DNA of 64,000 nt from Sphingomonas liriopis (GCF_024211255.1 NZ_JAMLDY010000017.1:20769-84768), one strand, 5' to 3'. Positions 54,330 to 63,568 are shown, numbered from the stretch's first letter. Made by a program: numbers and translations. Notes: generated by a model not told the origin, from the sequence alone.

Positions 54330-55080
54330 AGGCAAGACGGTCCTCGTCACGGGCGGCTCGTCCGGGATCGGTGCGGCCGCCGCGGTCGAGGCCGCGCGGC
54401 AGGGTGCCGATGTCGCGATCAATTATGTCGGCAACCAGGCGGGTGCCGACGCGGTCGTCGCGCAGATCGAGGCACTCGGCCGCCGCGCGCTCGCGGTGAG
54501 GGGCGACGTGGCGAAGCGCGAGACCGCGATCGCCTTCGTCGAGGCCGCGGTCGCCGCGTTCGACCGCGTCGACGTGTTCGTGTCGAATGCGGGCATCTGC
54601 CCGTTCCACGCCTTCCTCGACATGCCCGCCGACACGTTCGAGCGCACGATGCAGGTGAATCTGCACGGCGCCTTCTACATGGTGCAGGCTGCCGCGAACC
54701 AGATGGTGGCGCAGGGCGACGGCGGCGCGATCGTCGCGGTATCTTCAATCTCCGCACTGGTCGGCGGCGAGTTCCAGACGCACTATACGCCGACCAAGGC
54801 AGGCATCCATTCGCTGATGCAGTCCGCCGCGATCGCGCTGGGCCGGCACGGCATCCGCTGCAACTCGGTGCTGCCCGGCACGATCCTGACCGAGATCAAC
54901 CGCGACGATCTGGCCGACGGCGAGAAGCGCGAGCGGATGGCCGCGCGCGTGCCGCTGGGCCGGCTCGGCGAGCCCGAGGATCTGGCGGGCCCGATCGTCT
55001 TCCTCGCCTCCGACATGGCGCGCTACGTCACCGGCGCGGCGCTGCTGGTCGACGGCGGCGCGTTCGTGAACCTGCAATGA
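54319..55080 (+). CDS. LRA1: SDR, probable L-rhamnose 1-dehydrogenase
   Basis: The 253-residue SDR has TGGSSGIGAA near residue 12, SNAGICPF at the NNAG position and the catalytic YTPTK. The opening [18 protein letters not shown] and the ending [12 protein letters not shown] resemble bacterial L-rhamnose 1-dehydrogenases. It would oxidise L-rhamnose to the 1,4-lactone, feeding the lactonase encoded at 49662. It overlaps the IclR gene upstream and the esterase gene downstream (ATGA), forming a rightward four-gene unit with the lactate dehydrogenase. Confidence 0.82.
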   Translation: MLLEGKTVLVTGGSSGIGAAAAVEAARQGADVAINYVGNQAGADAVVAQIEALGRRALAVRGDVAKRETAIAFVEAAVAAFDRVDVFVSNAGICPFHAFLDMPADTFERTMQVNLHGAFYMVQAAANQMVAQGDGGAIVAVSSISALVGGEFQTHYTPTKAGIHSLMQSAAIALGRHGIRCNSVLPGTILTEINRDDLADGEKRERMAARVPLGRLGEPEDLAGPIVFLASDMARYVTGAALLVDGGAFVNLQ

Positions 55081-56000
55081 GGACGCCGCTTCCCATGCGC
55101 CTTGCCGCCCTCGCCCTCCTCGCCTGCGCGCCGCCCCCGGCGATCGCTCAAACCGCACCGTCGTCGCTGCCTGCGCCCGCCGAACTCGCCCGCGCGATAC
55201 CGCTCGGCACGGGTGAGTTGCCCGCCGGCAATGGCCCCGAGCAGTGGACCGGCAAGCCCGGTGCGATGTCCGTCCGCAACACCGTGTCCGCCAGCCTGCT
55301 GCCGGTGCTGCCGGAGGCGGGCAAGGCCAACGGAGCGGCGGTCGTGATCGCGCCGGGAGGGGCGTTCATGACGTTGTCCTGGGATCACGAGGGAATGGAA
55401 ATCGCGCGAGCGATGGCCGCGCACGGCATCGCGGCGTTCGTCCTGAAATATCGGCTCGACCCCACGCCGCGCGACGGCGCGGGCTATGGCCGCGCGATGA
55501 GCGCGCGGATGTCGGGCTGGATCGGCAAGCCCGGCGAGGGGCTGAAGATCGTGACGCCGCCCACGGCGATCGCCGACGGCGTCGCCGCGCTGCGCCTGAT
55601 CCGCGCGCGGGCGCCCGGCTGGGGGATCGATCCCGCACGCGTGGGCATGATCGGCTTTTCGGCCGGCGCGCGGCTGACGCTGGCCGTTGCGACCATGGCG
55701 GCGCCGGCGGATCGCCCGGCGTTCATCGCGCCGATCTACCCGCCGATGGAGCGGCTGTCCGTGCCCGCCGACGCGCCGCCGATGTTCGTCGCGATGGCGA
55801 CCGACGATCCGCTGTCGGGTCGTGCGGGCTATGGCCTTGTCGAGAGCTGGGTGGTCGCGCGCCGTCCGGTCGAGTTCCACGCCTATCAGCGCAGCGGCCA
55901 CGGCTTCGGTGCGGGCGTCAAGGGTACGACGACCGAGGGCTGGCTCGACGGACTGCTCCGCTGGATCGCGTTCAACGGCTTCCTGAAGGCCAAGTCGTGA
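55077..56000 (+). CDS. exported alpha/beta hydrolase (BD-FAE/acetyl esterase-like)
   Basis: The 307-residue protein has a signal peptide ([19 protein letters not shown]), the oxyanion segment [10 protein letters not shown], the nucleophile in [11 protein letters not shown], an Asp in ATDDPL and the catalytic His in RSGHGFGAG. This is the pattern of bifunctional feruloyl/acetyl-xylan esterases and related carbohydrate esterases. In a rhamnose operon it may remove acetyl or acyl groups from the imported glycoside. Its start and stop overlap both neighbours (ATGA and GTGA), indicating tight co-expression. Confidence 0.82.
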   Translation: MRTPLPMRLAALALLACAPPPAIAQTAPSSLPAPAELARAIPLGTGELPAGNGPEQWTGKPGAMSVRNTVSASLLPVLPEAGKANGAAVVIAPGGAFMTLSWDHEGMEIARAMAAHGIAAFVLKYRLDPTPRDGAGYGRAMSARMSGWIGKPGEGLKIVTPPTAIADGVAALRLIRARAPGWGIDPARVGMIGFSAGARLTLAVATMAAPADRPAFIAPIYPPMERLSVPADAPPMFVAMATDDPLSGRAGYGLVESWVVARRPVEFHAYQRSGHGFGAGVKGTTTEGWLDGLLRWIAFNGFLKAKS

Positions 56001-57139
56001 AAGCCGCCTCCGCGCTCGACTATCGCGAACTCGCACGTCGCAAGCTGCCGCATTTCCTGTTCGAATATATCGATGGCGGCTCCTATGCGGAAGTGACGCT
56101 GCGCCGGAACATCGCCGATCTCGAGGCGATCGCGCTGCGCCAGCGGATTCTGACCGACGTGTCGGCGCTCGACGTGTCGACCGAGCTGTTCGGGCAGAAG
56201 CTGGCGATGCCGGTGGCGCTCGCGCCGATCGGGCTCGCCGGGCTGAACGCCAGGCGTGGCGAGGTGCAGGCCGCGCGCGCGGCCAGCAAGGCGGGCATCC
56301 CCTTCTGCCTGTCCACCGTGTCGGCCTGCCCGATCGCGGAGGTCGCCGCAGGCACCGACGCGCCCTTCTGGTTCCAGCTCTACATGATCCGCGATCGCGG
56401 CTTCATGCGCGACCTGATGGCGCAGGCGAAGGACGCGGGTTGCTCCGCGCTGATCTTCACCGTCGACATGCCCGTCCCCGGCTCGCGCTACCGTGATTAT
56501 CGCTCGGGGCTGGCGGGCGCGTCCGGGTTCATGGGTTCGGCGCGGCGTACGGTCCAGGCGTTGCTGCGCCCTGCCTGGGCGTACGACGTCGGCGTACGCG
56601 GCCGCCCGCATCAGCTGGGCAACGTGGCGCCGGTGCTGGGCAAGAACACGGGGCTGGAGGATTTCTTCGCCTGGATGCGCAACAATTTCGATCCCACCGT
56701 TTCGTGGAAGGATCTGGAGTTCATCCGCGAGAGCTGGACCGGACCGCTCGTCATCAAGGGGATTCTCGACGTGGAGGACGCCAAGGCGGCGGCGACGCTG
56801 GGCGCCGACGGGATCGTCGTGTCCAACCATGGCGGGCGTCAGCTCGATGGCGTGCCGTCGAGCGCGGCGGCGCTGCCGGCAATCGCGGAGGCGGTGCGCG
56901 ACCGGCTGACCATCCTGGCGGACGGCGGCATCCGCTCGGGGCTCGACGTCGTGCGGATGCTGGCGCTGGGTGCGCATGGCGTGATGCTCGGCCGCGCCTG
57001 GGTCTATGCATTGGCGGCGTCGGGAGAAAAGGGCGTGACGCACATGCTCCAACTCGTCGAGGCGGAAATGCGCGTGGCGATGGCGCTGACCGCGCGAACG
57101 AACATCGCCGCGCTGGATCGCAGCGCGCTGGTCGGCTGA
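55997..57139 (+). CDS. lldD: FMN-dependent L-lactate dehydrogenase (alpha-hydroxyacid dehydrogenase family)
   Basis: The 380-residue enzyme carries the family active-site stretch [10 protein letters not shown] with the catalytic His, [10 protein letters not shown], the FMN contacts [12 protein letters not shown] and [20 protein letters not shown], and starts [20 protein letters not shown]. Length and motifs match membrane-associated LldD, which passes electrons from L-lactate to quinone. GTG 55997 overlaps the esterase stop. L-lactate is the product of the FAH-family hydrolase of the rhamnose route, so the gene closes that pathway by making pyruvate. Related hydroxyacid or mandelate dehydrogenases are a less likely alternative. 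Confidence 0.87.
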   Translation: MKAASALDYRELARRKLPHFLFEYIDGGSYAEVTLRRNIADLEAIALRQRILTDVSALDVSTELFGQKLAMPVALAPIGLAGLNARRGEVQAARAASKAGIPFCLSTVSACPIAEVAAGTDAPFWFQLYMIRDRGFMRDLMAQAKDAGCSALIFTVDMPVPGSRYRDYRSGLAGASGFMGSARRTVQALLRPAWAYDVGVRGRPHQLGNVAPVLGKNTGLEDFFAWMRNNFDPTVSWKDLEFIRESWTGPLVIKGILDVEDAKAAATLGADGIVVSNHGGRQLDGVPSSAAALPAIAEAVRDRLTILADGGIRSGLDVVRMLALGAHGVMLGRAWVYALAASGEKGVTHMLQLVEAEMRVAMALTARTNIAALDRSALVG

Positions 57140-57194
57140 TCCGGTGACCTGCTTGCCCCTTGGTATCGCGCGGACGCTCGCATAAAAGCGCCGT

Positions 57195-57839
57195 ATGACC
57201 CAGGCAGCACCGACGTTCGTACCCCGCCGAGGCCGCCCGACGGCCAAGCAGGTGGAAGCCATCGAAAAGGCGCTGATCGCCACCGCGCGCCGGCATTTCC
57301 TCGAAAACGGTTTCGATGCATCGGCGATGGAGGCGATAGCCACGGAGCTGGGTGTGTCCAAGAGCACGCTGTACGGCCGCTACCCGTCGAAGGAAGCGCT
57401 GTTCCACGCGATCGTCGAGGATGCTGTCGCGCGGTGGTCCGCCGATGCGGCGCGCGGCGATGCCGAGCTGACCGACGATATCGAACAGCGGCTGCGCCAC
57501 CACGTCCGCGTCATCGCGCGTTCGCACGACAATCCCGAAGTGCAGGCGTTCCAGCGGATCATCGTGTCGACCGCCAGGCGTTTCCCAGCGCTCGCCAGAT
57601 CGATGCACGAGGTGGGATCGCTGTACATCATCGCGATCATCGCGAACGATATCCGCGCCGCCGCGATCCGCGACGGTATTCCCGCGCGCGACCCCGACGA
57701 GATCGCAACGCGGATCGTCGCATCGATGACGGGCTGGTATCTTCAGCAGAGCCTGATCCGGCCGATCGGTCTTGCGGAGTTCGAGCGCTATGGCGATCGC
57801 ACCGTCGATATCATCATGGCGGCGCGCGCCATCTGGTGA
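57195..57839 (+). CDS. TetR family transcriptional regulator
   Basis: The 214-residue protein has an N-terminal TetR helix-turn-helix (RHFLENGFDASAMEAIATEL then GVSKSTLYGRYPSKEALF) and a helical effector domain. It begins 55 bases after lldD and precedes a promoter with a TACG/CGTA inverted repeat upstream of the small exported protein, which it could control. The effector is unknown. Confidence 0.9.
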   Translation: MTQAAPTFVPRRGRPTAKQVEAIEKALIATARRHFLENGFDASAMEAIATELGVSKSTLYGRYPSKEALFHAIVEDAVARWSADAARGDAELTDDIEQRLRHHVRVIARSHDNPEVQAFQRIIVSTARRFPALARSMHEVGSLYIIAIIANDIRAAAIRDGIPARDPDEIATRIVASMTGWYLQQSLIRPIGLAEFERYGDRTVDIIMAARAIW

Positions 57840-57852
57840 CGCAACATCAGGC

Positions 57853-57880
57853 TTGACATAGATACGAGAGCGTACGATAT
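57853..57880 (+). promoter_or_regulatory. promoter with inverted-repeat operator upstream of the small exported protein
   Basis: TTGACA (57853-57858) is followed after 4 bases by TACGAGAGCGTA (57863-57874), with TACG and CGTA inverted, then GATATTGC. The layout copies that at 35601. The wider block GATACGAGAGCGTACGATAT matches 17 of 20 positions at 53458-53477. A TetR gene lies directly upstream. Confidence 0.5.
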
Positions 57881-57920
57881 TGCTGAGGCAGCCTCGATGC
57901 TGCGTGATGAGAGGATTTAT

Positions 57921-58274
57921 ATGCGTAGGTTGATGGCTGTTGCCGCCCTTCTGCTTGCCCCCGCGACGCTGGCGCATGCCCAGACCGCCAAGGCGCCCGC
58001 CGCGGCGCCGACGACGGCCGCATCTGCGGGCCGGTATTCGGTCGCGACCACCGAGATCGGCACGCTGCTCGACGATCCGGCCGCCAAGGCCGTGATCGAA
58101 AAGCACATCCCCGGCATGACGACCAACGAGCAGGTCGACATGGCGCGCGCCATGACGCTCAAGGATATCCAGCAATATTCGCCCGACCAGCTCACCGACA
58201 AGGTACTGGCCGAGACCGATGCCGATCTGGCCAAGCTGCCCGTGAAGCCGGTGGCCGCCGCCCCCGCGAAGTAA
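57921..58274 (+). CDS. small exported protein of unknown function
   Basis: The 117-residue product has a signal peptide (MRRLMAVAALLLAPATLAHA), an alanine-proline-rich linker, and a folded helical part with YSVATTEIGTLLDDPAAKAV, MTTNEQVDMARAMTLKDI and DADLAKLPVK. A similar segment seems to me to occur as a tail domain on secreted hydrolases of related bacteria, but I cannot confirm it. ATG 57921 follows GAGAGGA by 6 bases; the in-frame ATG 57897 would put charged residues before the signal peptide. It has its own operator-bearing promoter and is probably part of the glycoside locus. Confidence 0.7.
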   Translation: MRRLMAVAALLLAPATLAHAQTAKAPAAAPTTAASAGRYSVATTEIGTLLDDPAAKAVIEKHIPGMTTNEQVDMARAMTLKDIQQYSPDQLTDKVLAETDADLAKLPVKPVAAAPAK

Positions 58275-58384
58275 CTGCAACCAGCGCCCCGTCCGCCATT
58301 CGTGGCAGGCGGGGTACTTGCATCTGCGGTCGGAATGGCGCGGATCTTTGCCCGCCGGCATCGGGCCAGCATCGGGATCAGGAT

Positions 58385-58864
58385 ATGAAGTCGATATATG
58401 ATTTCACCGCACGGGACGCGACGGGCACCGAGCGGTCGCTGGCGGATTATCGCGGCAAGGTGATCCTGATCGTCAACACCGCGAGCAAATGCGGCTTCAC
58501 CCCGCAATATGAAGGGCTGGAGGCGCTGTATCGTGACCTGCAGGATCGCGGGCTGGTCGTGCTGGGATTTCCCTGCAACCAGTTCAACAAGCAGGAACCC
58601 GGCAATTCGGACGAGATTGCGACGTTCTGCAGGCTGACCTACGATGTCAGCTTTCCCGTGTTCGCGAAGATCGACGTGAACGGAACGGACGAGGCACCGC
58701 TCTATACCTGGCTGAAGGCCCAAGCGCCCGGCGTTCTGGGCACCAAGTCGGTCAAGTGGAACTTCACCAAGTTCCTGGTCGATCGAGACGGATCGGTGCG
58801 TAGTCGCTATGCCCCGTCGACCAAGCCCGAGGATCTGCGCGGCGAGATCGAGGCGCTGCTCTGA
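58385..58864 (+). CDS. glutathione peroxidase family protein
   Basis: The 159-residue protein has the GPx active site: Cys in NTASKCGFTPQYEGLE, Gln in GFPCNQFNKQEPG and the Trp-Asn pair in VKWNFTKFLVD. It has Cys rather than selenocysteine, as is usual in bacteria, and reduces organic or hydrogen peroxides, probably with thioredoxin. It stands alone after the small exported protein and converges with the LuxR-type regulator. It may defend against peroxides from the oxygenases but is equally a general stress gene. Confidence 0.93.
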   Translation: MKSIYDFTARDATGTERSLADYRGKVILIVNTASKCGFTPQYEGLEALYRDLQDRGLVVLGFPCNQFNKQEPGNSDEIATFCRLTYDVSFPVFAKIDVNGTDEAPLYTWLKAQAPGVLGTKSVKWNFTKFLVDRDGSVRSRYAPSTKPEDLRGEIEALL

Positions 58865-58879
58865 GCACGGGGGCGCGGC

Positions 58880-59857
58880 TCACGCCAGCCCGTCCGCCTC
58901 GGTCAGGATGTGGCGGATCAGCGCCGCCTGCCCTCTCGTTCCCGTCTTGGCGAAGATCCGCTTCGAATAGTTGCGCGCGGTCTCCAGCGTCAGGCCGAGT
59001 GTCCGGGCAGCGTCCGCAAGGCTTTCGCCGCGCGCCAGCAACACCGCGATCCGCGCCTCGCCCTGCGTGAGGCCGAACCGGTCGCGAAGCGCGGTGGCGA
59101 CGCGATCTCCCAGCACCCTGGCACGCCGGGTCAGGACGACGGTTGCGGGCAACGCGGTCGCGGCCAGCGGGTGATCCGCGGCGCGTACGGACAACGCGAC
59201 GTCGGCAGGGTCGTCCGCGTGGGGAACGGCAGGACCACTGGTGTCGCCGCCGCGTTCGACGATCCGGCCGCTGCAGTCGAGCGCGGCCCAGCCCACCCCC
59301 GCACGGCACAGCGCATCGTCGTTCGCCGCGTCGCGGAACCGCGAACGTTCGATCGCGACGAGCGTTCGCAGCGCAATCTGCAGATGGACTGCCAATGACG
59401 AGATCAGCGCGCCATCGGCCGCGGAGAAATCGTCGGCGGCGCGCGTCACGATCAGCCAGCCGTCCAGTTCGCCGACCGGCGGAATCCGCATGAAACGGCC
59501 GTATCGTATCCCGATCCGTTCCAGATAGTCGCGGCGGAACCGGCTGTGCACCGCATCCTGCGGGTCGATCAGCTCGAACGCGGAATACACCCGCCCCGGA
59601 CGCAGCAGGTGATACGGTGTCGGGTCGAGCGCGGCGAGATCGTCGAGCGTCTGCGCCCGCGCCTGAACGTCCTGCCCGGCGAACCACTGGATCTTGCGTT
59701 CAATCGGCACGTCGCGCCGCCCGACCACGATCGCGACGTAATCCGCGCGGGTCCGCCGTTGCAGCCGGTGGAGGAACGTGCCCCATCGGGGATCCTCGTG
59801 CGGTCCTTCGTGCAGCGCGGGCAGCAGATCGCGCTCGTCGATTCGCGATAGCGTCAC
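58880..59857 (-). CDS. LuxR-type helix-turn-helix transcriptional regulator
   Basis: The 325-residue protein ends in a LuxR/FixJ helix-turn-helix (LTQGEARIAVLLARGESLAD, TLGLTLETARNYSKRIFAKT). The N-terminal 200 residues contain a sensor-like region (RADYVAIVVGRRD and a GAF/PAS-type ADDFSAADGALISSLAVHLQ) with no receiver domain. GTG 59857 is chosen because GGGAGGGGGC precedes it by 5 bases; that ribosome site is part of a 16-base perfect palindrome. It diverges from cysD, and a regulatory link is possible. Confidence 0.85.
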   Translation of the reverse strand: MTLSRIDERDLLPALHEGPHEDPRWGTFLHRLQRRTRADYVAIVVGRRDVPIERKIQWFAGQDVQARAQTLDDLAALDPTPYHLLRPGRVYSAFELIDPQDAVHSRFRRDYLERIGIRYGRFMRIPPVGELDGWLIVTRAADDFSAADGALISSLAVHLQIALRTLVAIERSRFRDAANDDALCRAGVGWAALDCSGRIVERGGDTSGPAVPHADDPADVALSVRAADHPLAATALPATVVLTRRARVLGDRVATALRDRFGLTQGEARIAVLLARGESLADAARTLGLTLETARNYSKRIFAKTGTRGQAALIRHILTEADGLA

Positions 59858-59861
59858 GCCC

Positions 59862-59877
59862 CCTCCCATATGGGAGG
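59862..59877. promoter_or_regulatory. 16-base perfect palindrome covering the ribosome site of the LuxR-type gene
   Basis: CCTCCCATATGGGAGG reads identically on both strands. Its right half as seen on the minus strand supplies the GGGAGG ribosome site of the regulator gene. It lies 64 bases before cysD. A dimeric protein could bind it, or the RNA could fold and hide the ribosome site. Confidence 0.5.
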
Positions 59878-59940
59878 TTCGCAGGTGACGGAAGGGCATA
59901 GGCACGCAGTCGCTACCACGACGCAAGGAACGAGCATCCG

Positions 59941-60855
59941 ATGGCGCACGACGCGCGAACCCTGACCCATCTCGAACGGCTCGAGGCGGAGGCGATCCAC
60001 ATCCTTCGCGAGGTCGTCGCGGAATGCGACCGCCCCGTGATGCTGTACAGCGTCGGCAAGGACAGCGCCGTCATGCTTCATCTGGCGCGCAAGGCGTTCT
60101 ACCCCTCCCCTCCGCCCTTCCCGCTGCTTCATGTCGACACGACGTGGAAGTTCAAGGCGATGTACGAGTTGCGCGACCGGATGGCGCGCGAAAGCGGGAT
60201 GGAATTGCTGGTCTATCGCAACCAGGACGCCATGGATCGCGGCATCAACCCGTTCGATCACGGCGCGCTCCACACCGACATGTGGAAGACGGAAGGGTTG
60301 AAGCAGGCGCTCGACCTGTACGGCTTCGACGCGGCGTTCGGCGGCGCGCGGCGCGACGAGGAGAAGAGCCGCGCCAAGGAGCGCGTGTTCAGCTTCCGAT
60401 CCGCCAATCACCGCTGGGATCCCAGGCATCAGCGCCCCGAGGTTTGGAACCTCTATAACGCGCGCAAGAACAAGGGCGAGAGCATCCGCGTCTTCCCGAT
60501 CAGCAACTGGACCGAGCTCGATATCTGGCAATATATCCAGCTCAACGACGTGCCGATCGTCCCGCTGTATTTCGCGGCCCCGCGCCCGACGGTCGAGCGC
60601 GACGGCATGCTGCTGATGGTCGACGACGCGCGCTTTCCGCTGCGCGCCGGCGAAACGCCCGTCGAGCGCTCGATCCGGTTCCGAACGCTCGGCTGTTATC
60701 CGCTGACGGGCGCGGTCGAGAGCGAGGCGACGACGCTCAGCCAGGTCATCCAGGAGACTCTGCTGACGACGACGTCGGAGCGGCAGGGCCGCTCGATCGA
60801 CAAGGACGCCGGCGGCGCGGGCATGGAAAAGAAGAAGCAGGAGGGGTATTTCTGA
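59941..60855 (+). CDS. cysD: sulfate adenylyltransferase subunit 2
   Basis: The 304-residue protein has the PP-loop [18 protein letters not shown] near residue 38, [28 protein letters not shown] and the C-terminal [15 protein letters not shown]. It forms the ATP sulfurylase with CysN, making adenosine phosphosulfate from sulfate and ATP. Its stop overlaps the start of cysNC (TGATG). The cysD-cysNC-cysQ operon diverges from the LuxR-type regulator. Confidence 0.97.
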   Translation: MAHDARTLTHLERLEAEAIHILREVVAECDRPVMLYSVGKDSAVMLHLARKAFYPSPPPFPLLHVDTTWKFKAMYELRDRMARESGMELLVYRNQDAMDRGINPFDHGALHTDMWKTEGLKQALDLYGFDAAFGGARRDEEKSRAKERVFSFRSANHRWDPRHQRPEVWNLYNARKNKGESIRVFPISNWTELDIWQYIQLNDVPIVPLYFAAPRPTVERDGMLLMVDDARFPLRAGETPVERSIRFRTLGCYPLTGAVESEATTLSQVIQETLLTTTSERQGRSIDKDAGGAGMEKKKQEGYF

Positions 60856-62777
60856 TGGCGAGCATCGTCGCGCCTGCACAAGACAGCGCCTATCAGGTCG
60901 AGAGCCTGATCGCTCAGGACATCGACGCCTATCTCGATGCACATCAGCACAAGACGCTGCTGCGGTTCATCACCTGCGGATCGGTCGACGACGGGAAATC
61001 GACGCTGATCGGACGCCTGCTCTATGATTCCAAGATGATCTTCGAGGATCAGCTCGCCGCGCTCGAGGCGGACAGCAAGCGCGTCGGCACGCAGGGACAG
61101 GACATCGACTTCGCGTTGCTGGTCGACGGGCTGGCCGCCGAGCGCGAACAGGGCATCACGATCGACGTCGCCTATCGCTTCTTCGGCACCGAGAAGCGCA
61201 AGTTCATCGTCGCGGACACCCCCGGCCACGAACAATATACGCGCAACATGGTCACCGGCGCGTCCACCGCGGACCTGGCGGTGATCCTGATCGACGCGCG
61301 CAAGGGCGTGCTGACGCAGACGCGGCGGCACACCTATCTGGCGCACCTGATCGGCATCAGACACCTGGTGCTGGCGGTTAACAAGATGGACCTGATCGAT
61401 TATGATCAGGCGCGCTACGACGCGATCGTCGCCGATTATGCGACGTTCGCGCGGTCGATCGGCATCGAATCCCATACCGCGATGCCGATCTCGGGGTTCA
61501 AGGGCGACAACATTGCGTCGCGCAGCGAACATACGCCGTGGTACGATGGCCCGACCCTGATGGAGCATCTCGAAACGGTCGAGCTGGACCAGACGGCGGA
61601 CCAGTCCAGGCCGTTCCGGATGCCCGTCCAGTGGGTCAACCGCCCCAATCTGGACTTTCGCGGCTTTTCCGGGCTGGTGTCGACGGGCACGGTTAGCGTC
61701 GGCGATCCGGTGCGCGTGCTGCCGTCGGGCAAGATCAGCCACGTCGGGCGTATCGTCACGCCGGGCGGTGATCTGGACACGGCGATCACTGGCCAGTCGG
61801 TGACGCTGACGCTGGCCGACGAGATCGATTGTTCGCGCGGCGACGTGATCGCGGCCGCGGACAACCCGCCCCAGGCCGCCGACCAGTTCGAGACGACCCT
61901 GGTCTGGATGGCCGAGGACGCGATGGTGCCGGGCCGCTCCTATTGGCTCAAGCTGGCGATACAGACCGTGTCCGCGACGGTCCAGGCGCCCAAATATCAG
62001 GTCAACGTCAACACGATGGAGCAGCTGGCAGCCAAGACGCTCGAGCTGAACGGCATCGGCGTCGCCACGCTGGCGACCGACCGGCCGATTGTGTTCGAGC
62101 CCTATGCGCAGAATCGCGCGCTAGGCGGCTATATCCTGATCGACAAGATCACCAACGCGACGGTCGCGGCGGGGATGCTGCATTTCGCGCTGCGCCGCGC
62201 GCAGAACGTCCACTGGCAGGCGACCGATATAGGGCGCGCCCATCATGCCGCGCTGAAGAACCAGCGCCCTGCGACGCTGTGGCTGACGGGGCTGTCGGGC
62301 GCGGGCAAGTCGACGATCGCGAACCTCGTCGAGAAGAAGCTGGCGCGGATGAACCGGCACACCTTCCTGCTCGACGGCGACAATGTGCGCCACGGGCTGA
62401 ACAAGGATCTGGGCTTTACCGAGGCCGACCGGATCGAGAATATCCGCCGCGTCGGCGAGGTCGCCCGGCTGATGACCGATGCGGGGCTGATCGTCATCAC
62501 CGCCTTCATCTCGCCGTTCCGCGCCGAACGCGAGATCGTCCGCGCGATGATGGCACCCGGCGAGTTCGTCGAGGTGCATATCGACACGCCGCTGGCCGAC
62601 GCCGAGGCGCGCGACGTGAAGGGGCTCTACGCCAAGGCGCGCGCGGGCGAACTCAAGAACTTCACCGGGATCGACAGCCCGTACGAACCGCCGCTCGATC
62701 CCGAGATCCGCATCGACACCACCGTGACGACCGCGGAGCAGGCCGCCGACGCGATCGTCGCAAGGCTGATCCCGTGA
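60855..62777 (+). CDS. cysNC: bifunctional sulfate adenylyltransferase subunit 1/adenylylsulfate kinase
   Basis: The 640-residue fusion begins with a GTPase domain ([36 protein letters not shown]) followed by EF-Tu-like barrels, and from about residue 475 carries the APS kinase domain with P-loop [14 protein letters not shown] and [15 protein letters not shown]. CysN activates CysD through GTP; CysC phosphorylates APS to PAPS. The fused form is common in alphaproteobacteria. PAPS serves sulfate assimilation and could also supply the sulfotransferase at 24772. Confidence 0.97.
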   Translation: MASIVAPAQDSAYQVESLIAQDIDAYLDAHQHKTLLRFITCGSVDDGKSTLIGRLLYDSKMIFEDQLAALEADSKRVGTQGQDIDFALLVDGLAAEREQGITIDVAYRFFGTEKRKFIVADTPGHEQYTRNMVTGASTADLAVILIDARKGVLTQTRRHTYLAHLIGIRHLVLAVNKMDLIDYDQARYDAIVADYATFARSIGIESHTAMPISGFKGDNIASRSEHTPWYDGPTLMEHLETVELDQTADQSRPFRMPVQWVNRPNLDFRGFSGLVSTGTVSVGDPVRVLPSGKISHVGRIVTPGGDLDTAITGQSVTLTLADEIDCSRGDVIAAADNPPQAADQFETTLVWMAEDAMVPGRSYWLKLAIQTVSATVQAPKYQVNVNTMEQLAAKTLELNGIGVATLATDRPIVFEPYAQNRALGGYILIDKITNATVAAGMLHFALRRAQNVHWQATDIGRAHHAALKNQRPATLWLTGLSGAGKSTIANLVEKKLARMNRHTFLLDGDNVRHGLNKDLGFTEADRIENIRRVGEVARLMTDAGLIVITAFISPFRAEREIVRAMMAPGEFVEVHIDTPLADAEARDVKGLYAKARAGELKNFTGIDSPYEPPLDPEIRIDTTVTTAEQAADAIVARLIP

Positions 62778-63568
62778 ACAGTGCCGCCCCACGCGCGCCT
62801 GCCGACCCTGCGCTGGACGACGTCGCGCTCGCGCGACACATCGCCGAGACCGCAGGCGAGCTTCTCCTGACGCTCCAGCGCTCCGGGCTGTTTTCCGGCA
62901 ACGCGCTGGGCAAAGCGGGGGACCGCACCGCCAACGCCTTCATCATGGAAGCGCTTCGTCACACCCGGCCGGACGATGCCATCCTGTCCGAAGAGGAAAG
63001 GGACAGCCCCGATCGCCTGCATGCCCGCCGGGTGTGGATCGTCGATCCGCTCGACGGCACGCGCGAATATGGCGAAGGGCGCGTCGACTGGGCCGTCCAT
63101 GTGGCACTGACGATCGACGGCAGGCCCGTGAACGGCGCGGTGGCGCTGCCCGGCGTGCCGATGACGCTGTGTTCGGGAAGACCGGTGTCGGTGCCCGCGT
63201 CGCCGGAGCGGTTGCGCATGCTGGTCAGCCGCACGCGACCGGCCCGCGAAGCGGTCGCCGTCGCCGAGGCGCTGGACGCGGAACTGGTTCCGATGGGGTC
63301 GGCGGGCGCCAAGGCGATGGCGGTGCTGCGCGGCGAGGCGGACATCTATCTGCATACCGGCGGACAATATGAATGGGACAATTGCGCGCCGGCTGCGGTG
63401 GCGCTGGCCGCTGGTCTGCACGCCAGCCGGGTCGATGGGTCACCGCTCACCTACAACCAACCTGATACATATCTGCCCGATCTGCTGATCTGTCGCCCTC
63501 AGGCGGCGGATCGGGTGCTGACGCTCCTTGCAGAATTGCGGTCGAACCCTGCCGCCGGATCGAAATAG
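62774..63568 (+). CDS. cysQ: 3'(2'),5'-bisphosphate nucleotidase
   Basis: The 264-residue protein belongs to the inositol monophosphatase family, with the lithium-sensitive metal motif [21 protein letters not shown] and the C-terminal [16 protein letters not shown]. It removes the 3'-phosphate from PAP left after PAPS is used. GTG 62774 overlaps the cysNC stop (GTGA), so it is translationally coupled; there is no competing ATG near the start. Confidence 0.93.
   Translation: MNSAAPRAPADPALDDVALARHIAETAGELLLTLQRSGLFSGNALGKAGDRTANAFIMEALRHTRPDDAILSEEERDSPDRLHARRVWIVDPLDGTREYGEGRVDWAVHVALTIDGRPVNGAVALPGVPMTLCSGRPVSVPASPERLRMLVSRTRPAREAVAVAEALDAELVPMGSAGAKAMAVLRGEADIYLHTGGQYEWDNCAPAAVALAAGLHASRVDGSPLTYNQPDTYLPDLLICRPQAADRVLTLLAELRSNPAAGSK

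Noticed and set aside
57915..57926. TGCGTA just after the start of the small exported protein
   Set aside because: It is inside the first codons (ATGCGTAGG), so it was not counted as a copy of the intergenic TACGCA motif.
58284..58316. Hairpin after the small exported protein
   Set aside because: CCCCGTCCGCC and GGCGGGG pair only with a bulge and a 10-base loop; not convincing as a terminator.
59941..63568. cysD-cysNC-cysQ as part of the catabolic island
   Set aside because: The genes are ordinary sulfate-activation genes next to a tRNA; a role in feeding the sulfotransferase is only speculative.
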